Source: Alphaproteobacteria bacterium
GTDB taxonomy: Bacteria > Pseudomonadota > Alphaproteobacteria > Rhizobiales > Rhizobiaceae
Direction of reading: 5' to 3'
DNA length: 10,168 bases
NCBI GenBank assembly: GCA_030428345.1
Contig: JAUIBM010000056.1
Location: forward strand, 1 to 10,168
Within the stretch, counting starts at the first letter, position 1, and every line of letters begins with the position of its first letter. Positions 6,450-10,168 of the stretch are shown here, piece after piece. A program made the position numbers and the translations under genes. The notes under the pieces are model-generated. The model ran no database searches. It saw nothing but the letters and a program-made list of their open reading frames with translations, and was not told where the DNA came from.

Positions 6450-6457
6450 GCCGCGCC

Positions 6458-7147
6458 TCAGGCGTGCGCCGCCGCCCGGCCCCATACACCGAGCCTGTCC
6501 ATCAGCACCCGATAGGGAACCAGCGCGACGGCGGCGATCAGCAGCTTGACGGCGAAATCGCCCATCGCCCAGGACATCCAGCGCGGCGCCTCGGCGCCCA
6601 GCACGCCAAGGATCGGCGCGGCTTCGGAGGCGAACTCGTCGCCGGGCCCGATCAGGACGAACGCACCGGCAAAGGCCAGCGTGAAGAAGATCGCCGTATC
6701 GACAGCCGATCCCGCCAGCGAGGCGAAGGCTGGAGCGCGCCACCACGACGAGCGCCGCAGGCGGTTGAAGATCGTCACGTCGAGCAATTGTCCGCACAGA
6801 TAGGCTGCGCCGGAAGCCATGGCGATGCGCGGCAGCCGGCCGGCCGGCGTCTCGAAGTCGATCAGGCCGCTGGCGTACAGCAGGGGCGGAATGACCAGCG
6901 AGCAGACGATCGCCACGGCAAAGCCGGCATAGACGACGCGCCGCGCTGCGGCCGGGCCATGCGCGCGATTGGCAAGATCCGTGACCAGAAATGCGAAGGG
7001 ATAGGTAAATGCGCCCCAGGTGAGCAGATCGGCCAGGGCAAAACCGCCGATCGATCCCGCGACTGGGAACTGCACCAGAATGTTGGAAGCAAGGACGACA
7101 ACCGCCATGGCGGCGACGAAGAGGGCGAGCGTGCGGGGACGTTCCAT
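6458..7147 (-). CDS. Queuosine precursor transporter (YhhQ/VUT family)
   Basis: A 229-residue integral membrane protein with about six hydrophobic segments (roughly 7-27, 36-58, the VVYAGFAVAIVCSLVIPPLL region, AMASGAAYLCGQLLDVTIF, PAFASLAGSAVDTAIFFTLAF and WAMGDFAVKLLIAAVALVPY). The family signature TYPFAFLVTDLANR (48-61) with GPAAARRVVYAGF, and WWRAPAFASLAGSAVDT, identify the YhhQ/VUT family, whose E. coli member imports preQ0 and preQ1 for queuosine modification of tRNA. The ATG at 7147 is chosen because AGGA lies 8 nt upstream, the protein then begins MERPRTLALF directly before the first membrane segment, and a preQ1-I-like element ends on this codon. The longer frame to 7180 would read through that element. 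Its stop is 8 nt from the convergent phytase-like gene. rpmB lies 79 nt upstream on the same strand. Confidence 0.92.
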   Translation of the reverse strand: MERPRTLALFVAAMAVVVLASNILVQFPVAGSIGGFALADLLTWGAFTYPFAFLVTDLANRAHGPAAARRVVYAGFAVAIVCSLVIPPLLYASGLIDFETPAGRLPRIAMASGAAYLCGQLLDVTIFNRLRRSSWWRAPAFASLAGSAVDTAIFFTLAFAGAFVLIGPGDEFASEAAPILGVLGAEAPRWMSWAMGDFAVKLLIAAVALVPYRVLMDRLGVWGRAAAHA

Positions 7148-7173
7148 TTTTTTATCCTGGGTTATGGCACCAG
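7144..7173 (-). promoter_or_regulatory. Candidate preQ1-I riboswitch overlapping the transporter start codon
   Basis: Read on the minus strand from 7173 the parts are: CTGG (P1, 7173-7170), TG (L1), CCA (P2, 7167-7165), TAA (L2), C at 7161, CCAG (P1', 7160-7157), the A-rich loop GATAAAAAAA (7156-7147) and TGG (P2', 7146-7144). P1 pairs in full over 4 bp and P2 in full over 3 bp, giving the H-type pseudoknot of class-I preQ1 aptamers. The ligand-contacting positions of known aptamers are matched: first L1 base U, the C just before P1', and an A next to P2'. The UAAC before P1' is as I recall the Thermoanaerobacter tengcongensis aptamer. P1' contains part of the ribosome site AGGA, and P2' uses the UG of the start codon plus the next G. 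Ligand binding would block translation of a preQ1 importer. P1 is one pair shorter than in well-studied examples. Confidence 0.68.
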
Positions 7174-7226
7174 CGTGCATGGATGAAGCAGGGAAGCGCC
7201 GACGCTCCCCCGCGAATGTCGAAGCG

Positions 7227-7526
7227 TCAGGCTGCGGCGGTTTCTTCCGCGCCCTTCTTGGCGATCTGACGCTTGATCAGCCTGGCCTTCTGCGACAGTT
7301 CGGTTTCCGACGCCTTGGTGAGGAAAGCGTCGAGACCGCCGCGATGCTCGACCGAGCGCAGGGCGTTGGCGCTGATACGAAGACGGATGCGCTGGTTCAG
7401 CGCCTCGCTCATCAGCGTCACATTGACGAGATTGGGGAGAAAGCGGCGACGCGTCTTGTTGTTCGCGTGGCTCACATTGTTTCCGGACATGACGGCTTTG
7501 CCGGTCAGTTCGCAGCGCCTGGACAT
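7227..7526 (-). CDS. rpmB: 50S ribosomal protein L28
   Basis: A 99-residue protein recognisable along its whole length as bacterial L28 of the rhizobial type: MSRRCELTGKAV at the start, GNNVSHANNKTRRRFLPNL (15-33), then LRISANALRSVEHRGGLDAFL and a basic C-terminus. Only one cysteine (C5) remains, so this is the form lacking the full zinc-binding set. L28 is a component of the large ribosomal subunit. AAGGAAG stands just upstream of the ATG at 7526 on the minus strand. The stop codon lies in the foot of a 6-bp hairpin (GACGCT 7201-7206 with AGCGTC 7223-7228) without a T run, so some read-through into the queuosine transporter gene is plausible. A promoter near 7676-7705 would give a leader of about 140 nt. 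Confidence 0.97.
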   Translation of the reverse strand: MSRRCELTGKAVMSGNNVSHANNKTRRRFLPNLVNVTLMSEALNQRIRLRISANALRSVEHRGGLDAFLTKASETELSQKARLIKRQIAKKGAEETAAA

Positions 7527-7572
7527 CGTGTCTTCCTTGTCTTGTGTCTTCCGAATACGGTTCTGGCAGTCA

Positions 7573-7647
7573 GGTCGGGCAAATCGCGCTCTTGTCGCTC
7601 CAAGGCAGAATTTGGACTTGGTGCGGCATAAACAAGAACGCCCGACC
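7573..7647 (-). promoter_or_regulatory. Structured rpmB leader RNA (three nested stems)
   Basis: Three inverted repeats nest inside one another: GGTCGGGC (7573-7580) with GCCCGACC (7640-7647), 8 bp; TCTTGT (7590-7595) with ACAAGA (7632-7637), 6 bp; CCAAG (7600-7604) with CTTGG (7617-7621), 5 bp. All arms pair perfectly, giving one long interrupted hairpin inside the predicted rpmB 5' leader and ending about 46 nt before the start codon. It could be an autoregulatory site for L28 or a stability element. I know of no named RNA family that I can match it to. Confidence 0.5.
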
Positions 7648-7675
7648 GGCGCAAACCTTCGGGAAAAGTCGCGCT

Positions 7676-7705
7676 TCTATAAGGAGCATGCGCCCGTCCG
7701 TCAAG
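7676..7705 (-). promoter_or_regulatory. rpmB promoter
   Basis: On the minus strand TTGACG (7704-7699), a 17-bp spacer and TATAGA (7681-7676) form the best promoter in the window. In rhizobial terms the first box is a perfect CTTGAC (7705-7700). Transcription would start near 7669 and run to rpmB at 7526, giving a leader of about 140 nt that includes the nested stems at 7573-7647. Confidence 0.65.
7678..7683 (+). promoter_or_regulatory. Candidate -10 box toward the DUF3108 gene
   Basis: TATAAG at 7678-7683 on the + strand is a good -10 box, but no recognisable -35 box lies 16-18 bp upstream (ACCTTC region). It overlaps the -10 box of the minus-strand rpmB promoter. If used, the DUF3108 transcript would have a leader of about 145 nt. 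The remainder of this gap, 7690-7833, shows no other strong element. Confidence 0.25.
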
Positions 7706-7833
7706 CGCCGGCTCCCGTTTTCGGCCGCAATTGGAGTTCAGCTTGCATTCATCTGCAATGGGCGAAATGTAGCCGCATTGGCCGATGCGCACACGCATGC
7801 CCCATTTCGGTTTCGATATTCCGGGAATTCCAG

Positions 7834-8643
7834 ATGACCAGATTGCTTGCCTCCTTGTTCACCTTTGCCGCGCTTGTCGCCCTTCCCGCGGCCGCTCGCG
7901 CGGAAATGGAGCGCCACACCACCAAGTTCGACATCCGCTTCGGGGCGCTCCCCGTCGGCGCGGCGCAATTCGAGATCAGCTTTGACGACAAGGCCTATGC
8001 GTTGAGCGCCAAGGGCAAGACGGTGGGGGTCGCCAAACTGTTTTCGCCCGGCAGGGGCGAAGTGGAAAGCGACGGGATGCTGGTCGACGAGCGGGTCATT
8101 CCGGTGCGCAACGTCGTTCGCCTGAACGAGAAGAAGAAGAACTCGACACTGGAAATGGCCTTCGACGAGGGCGCAGTGACACAGGTCTCGCTTACTCCCG
8201 ACAAGCGCAAGAAAAAGCGCGGCCGCCGCTGGGTTCCCGTCCTGCCCGAGCAGTTGCAGTCGGTAATCGATCCCGCCAGCGGCGTGATCATCCCCGTGTC
8301 GGCGGAACACAGTTCCGATCCGCATGCGGTGTGCGACCGCACGCTGAACATCTATGACGGCGACACGCGCTACGACATCGCGCTGAAATACAAATTCACC
8401 AAGCCGGTGCAGACCGACGGGTACAAGGGATATGCCTATGTGTGCCAGTTGCGCTACATTCCCGTCTCCGGCCACAAGCTCAAGCAGCGCAACATAGAAT
8501 ACATGTCCGACAACAAGGACATGGAAATCTGGCTGGCGCCGATGGCCAAGTCCAATGTCTTCTCGCCGATCCGCATCGAAGTGCCAACCTGGATCGGGAA
8601 GGTGACGGCGATTTCGAGCTATTTTGGCGCCTCGAGGAAGTGA
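7834..8643 (+). CDS. Exported DUF3108 domain-containing protein
   Basis: A 269-residue secreted protein of the DUF3108 family, whose biochemical role is not established as far as I know. The first 23 residues form a classical signal peptide: MTRLLAS, a hydrophobic core, then PAAARA before E24, a good signal peptidase I site. The mature part begins HTTKFDIRFGALPVGAAQFE, the usual opening of this family, and continues with alternating strand-like segments; two cysteines (in HAVCDRTLNIYDG and YAYVCQLRYIP) could form a disulfide in the periplasm. The middle is lysine/arginine rich (KRKKKRGRR). The ATG at 7834 has GGGAA 6 nt upstream and places the signal peptide at the N-terminus; the open frame extends far upstream across rpmB, which is not credible. 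It is divergent from rpmB and followed by the helicase gene. Confidence 0.87.
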   Translation: MTRLLASLFTFAALVALPAAARAEMERHTTKFDIRFGALPVGAAQFEISFDDKAYALSAKGKTVGVAKLFSPGRGEVESDGMLVDERVIPVRNVVRLNEKKKNSTLEMAFDEGAVTQVSLTPDKRKKKRGRRWVPVLPEQLQSVIDPASGVIIPVSAEHSSDPHAVCDRTLNIYDGDTRYDIALKYKFTKPVQTDGYKGYAYVCQLRYIPVSGHKLKQRNIEYMSDNKDMEIWLAPMAKSNVFSPIRIEVPTWIGKVTAISSYFGASRK

Positions 8644-8679
8644 TCCGGCGGCCGTCCGGCGACTTGCCCTTGCGTCATG

Positions 8680-8708
8680 TTTGAACGCGGGCAAAAACGC
8701 GCTACATG
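8680..8708 (+). promoter_or_regulatory. Candidate helicase gene promoter
   Basis: TTTGAA (8680-8685), 16 bp and CTACAT (8702-8707) resemble the rhizobial CTTGAC/CTATAT boxes at four and five positions of six. The start site would fall near 8715, about 53 nt before the helicase ATG. A loose dyad (CATGT 8676-8680 with ACATG 8704-8708, and CGCG 8686-8689 with CGCG 8698-8701) overlaps it. No T-tailed terminator for the DUF3108 gene was seen upstream, so read-through is also possible. Confidence 0.35.
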
Positions 8709-8767
8709 AAAGCAGGTCCGGATGACGCTTCCGCGCCGTATTTTCAACGCCGGATCCGATCCATTCC

Positions 8768-10168
8768 ATGATCAATGAGACGACAACGATGCCCGGTATG
8801 AGCGGGCGAGGTGTAATCGCCGTTCTCGGACCCACGAATACGGGCAAGACGCATCTGGCGATCGAGCGCATGGTCGCCCATGAAACCGGCATCATCGGCC
8901 TGCCGCTGCGCCTGCTGGCGCGGGAGGTTTATGCCCGCGTCTGCGAGAAGGCGGGCGCCGCCAATGTCGCGCTGATCACCGGCGAGGAACGCATCAATGC
9001 CGGCGGAAAGGCCCGCTTTCAGGTCTGCACCGTCGAGGCGATGCCGGACACCACCGACGCCGCCTTTGTAGCGATCGACGAGGTCCAGCTCGCCGCCGAC
9101 ATGGAGCGGGGGCATCTCTTCACCGACCGCCTGATGAATCTGCGCGGACGCCAGGAGACGATGCTTCTGGGGGCGGCGACGGTCCAGCGCGTTCTCCAGG
9201 AACTGCTGCCCGGCATCAATGTCGTCACCCGCCCGCGCATGTCGATGCTGACCTATGTCGGCAGCAAGAAGATCACGCGCTTGCCCCAGCGCAGCGCCAT
9301 CGTCGCCTTCTCCGCGGACGAGGTCTATGCGATCGCGGAACTGATCCGCCGCCAGCGCGGCGGCGCGGCGGTGGTGCTCGGCTCGCTCTCTCCGCGCACC
9401 CGCAATGCGCAGGTGGCGCTCTATCAATCCGGCGATGTCGACTTTCTGGTCGCGACCGACGCCATCGGCATGGGGCTCAACCTCGATGTCGACCACGTCG
9501 CCTTTGCCCAGGATCGCAAGTTTGACGGCTTCAGCCATCGCCGCCTGACACCGGCGGAGATGGGGCAGATCGCCGGACGCGCAGGACGCCACATTCGCAA
9601 CGGAACCTTCGGCGTCACGGGGCAGGTCGAGCCGCTGGAAGACAGCCTGGTCGAGCAATTGGAGACGCATCATTTCGACCCGGTCAAGGTCATGATCTGG
9701 CGGAACAGAAATCTCGACTTCGGCTCGATCGACGACCTGCGCGCCTCGCTGGAACTGCCCTCCGCCTCGCGCCTGCTGATGAAATCCTTTCCTGCGCCGG
9801 ATCTCGTCGCGCTCGAATATCTGTCGCGTGTCGGATCGATCGAGGCAGCCTGCACCTCGCCTCAGATGATCCGCCTGCTTTGGGATGTCTGCCAGATTCC
9901 GGACTACCGGAAGATATCTCCGGGAGAACACGCCGAACTGCTTCGCTCGATCTTCAACGATCTGACCCGCAAGGGCAGGATCGACGAGGACTGGTTCGCC
10001 GCACAAGTCAAATTGACCGATCGCACGGAAGGCGATATCGACGCCCTCTCCGCGCGCATTGCACATGTGCGCACTTGGACCTATTTGTCGCACCGGGCGG
10101 GCTGGATGGCAGACCCCGTCCATTGGCAGGAGCGTACAAGAGAGATCGAGGATCGACTCTCCGACGCG
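8768..10168 (+). CDS. SUV3-like superfamily 2 helicase (partial, runs off the window)
   Basis: The first 467 residues of a large helicase; the frame is still open at the window edge. Motifs appear in order: Walker A GPTNTGKT (21-28), then GLPLRLLAREVY, motif II DEVQ (104-107), GAATVQRVL, SPRTRNAQVALYQSGDVDFL, motif V ATDAIGMGLNLDVDHVAF and motif VI QIAGRAGRH (267-275). The pattern is that of the alphaproteobacterial relatives of mitochondrial SUV3, an ATP-dependent RNA/DNA helicase partnering RNA decay enzymes; the bacterial proteins are poorly characterised. Motif content continues as expected to HWQERTREIEDRLSDA. The ATG at 8768 gives MINETTTMPGM before the conserved core; ATGs at 8789 and 8798 are alternatives because no strong ribosome site marks any of them. 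It is co-directional with the DUF3108 gene, 124 nt upstream, an arrangement I remember from rhizobial genomes. Confidence 0.93.
   Translation, partial: MINETTTMPGMSGRGVIAVLGPTNTGKTHLAIERMVAHETGIIGLPLRLLAREVYARVCEKAGAANVALITGEERINAGGKARFQVCTVEAMPDTTDAAFVAIDEVQLAADMERGHLFTDRLMNLRGRQETMLLGAATVQRVLQELLPGINVVTRPRMSMLTYVGSKKITRLPQRSAIVAFSADEVYAIAELIRRQRGGAAVVLGSLSPRTRNAQVALYQSGDVDFLVATDAIGMGLNLDVDHVAFAQDRKFDGFSHRRLTPAEMGQIAGRAGRHIRNGTFGVTGQVEPLEDSLVEQLETHHFDPVKVMIWRNRNLDFGSIDDLRASLELPSASRLLMKSFPAPDLVALEYLSRVGSIEAACTSPQMIRLLWDVCQIPDYRKISPGEHAELLRSIFNDLTRKGRIDEDWFAAQVKLTDRTEGDIDALSARIAHVRTWTYLSHRAGWMADPVHWQERTREIEDRLSDA

Noticed and set aside
7688..7837. 49-codon frame ending in an ATGA overlap with the DUF3108 start
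   Set aside because: AAGGAG lies only 1 nt before its ATG, third-position GC is low compared with real genes here, the region carries the rpmB promoter, and the peptide has no recognisable features.
8744..10123. 459-residue open frame on the minus strand opposite the helicase
   Set aside because: Antisense shadow of a gene with a full set of helicase motifs; composition rich in His, Arg and Asp without domains.
1..10168. Mobile elements, CRISPR arrays, tRNA or rRNA genes
   Set aside because: None recognised: no transposase or integrase motifs, no regularly spaced repeats, and no cloverleaf or rRNA segments were noticed on either strand.

Overview
The window looks like a chromosomal housekeeping segment of a high-GC alphaproteobacterium, most likely of the order Hyphomicrobiales (Rhizobiales). 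This rests on recognising close family matches (CobS, CobT, ribosomal protein L28, a J-domain protein of rhizobial type, a DUF3108 protein and a SUV3-like helicase), on a gene order I remember from rhizobia, and on promoter-like sites resembling the rhizobial CTTGAC-N17-CTATAT pattern. I see no insertion sequence, prophage, CRISPR array, tRNA or rRNA.

Layout. Positions 1-110 hold the probable tail of a + strand gene and a hairpin. A BolA-family gene (111-392, -) and a J-domain gene (494-1096, +) diverge from a 101-bp region with candidate promoters facing both ways. cobS (1205-2173, +) ends in a strong intrinsic terminator. A divergent redox pair follows: an NADPH-dependent FMN reductase (2263-2862, -) and a HxlR-family regulator (2949-3434, +). 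The pair separates cobS from cobT (3517-5427, +). cobT overlaps by 4 nt an exported phytase-like esterase gene (5424-6449, +).

Convergent to these lie a queuosine-precursor transporter gene (6458-7147, -) and, upstream of it on the same strand, rpmB (7227-7526, -). A 307-bp divergent region (7527-7833) carries a good rpmB promoter and a long structured rpmB leader. It separates rpmB from a secreted DUF3108 protein gene (7834-8643, +). A SUV3-like RNA/DNA helicase gene (8768 to the window edge, +) closes the window.

How the genes work together. CobS and CobT are the AAA+ and VWA subunits that, with CobN (not in the window), insert cobalt into the corrin ring in aerobic cobalamin synthesis. 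The FMN reductase and HxlR protein look like a self-contained redox-stress switch. BolA and the J-domain protein belong to Fe-S handling and Hsp70 chaperoning.

The most noteworthy signals are regulatory. A 30-nt element at the start of the queuosine transporter gene folds like a class-I preQ1 riboswitch whose pseudoknot pairs with the start codon. The rpmB leader contains a three-tier nested inverted repeat. The J-domain gene appears to be transcribed as a leaderless mRNA. I found no convincing wholly new multi-gene system.
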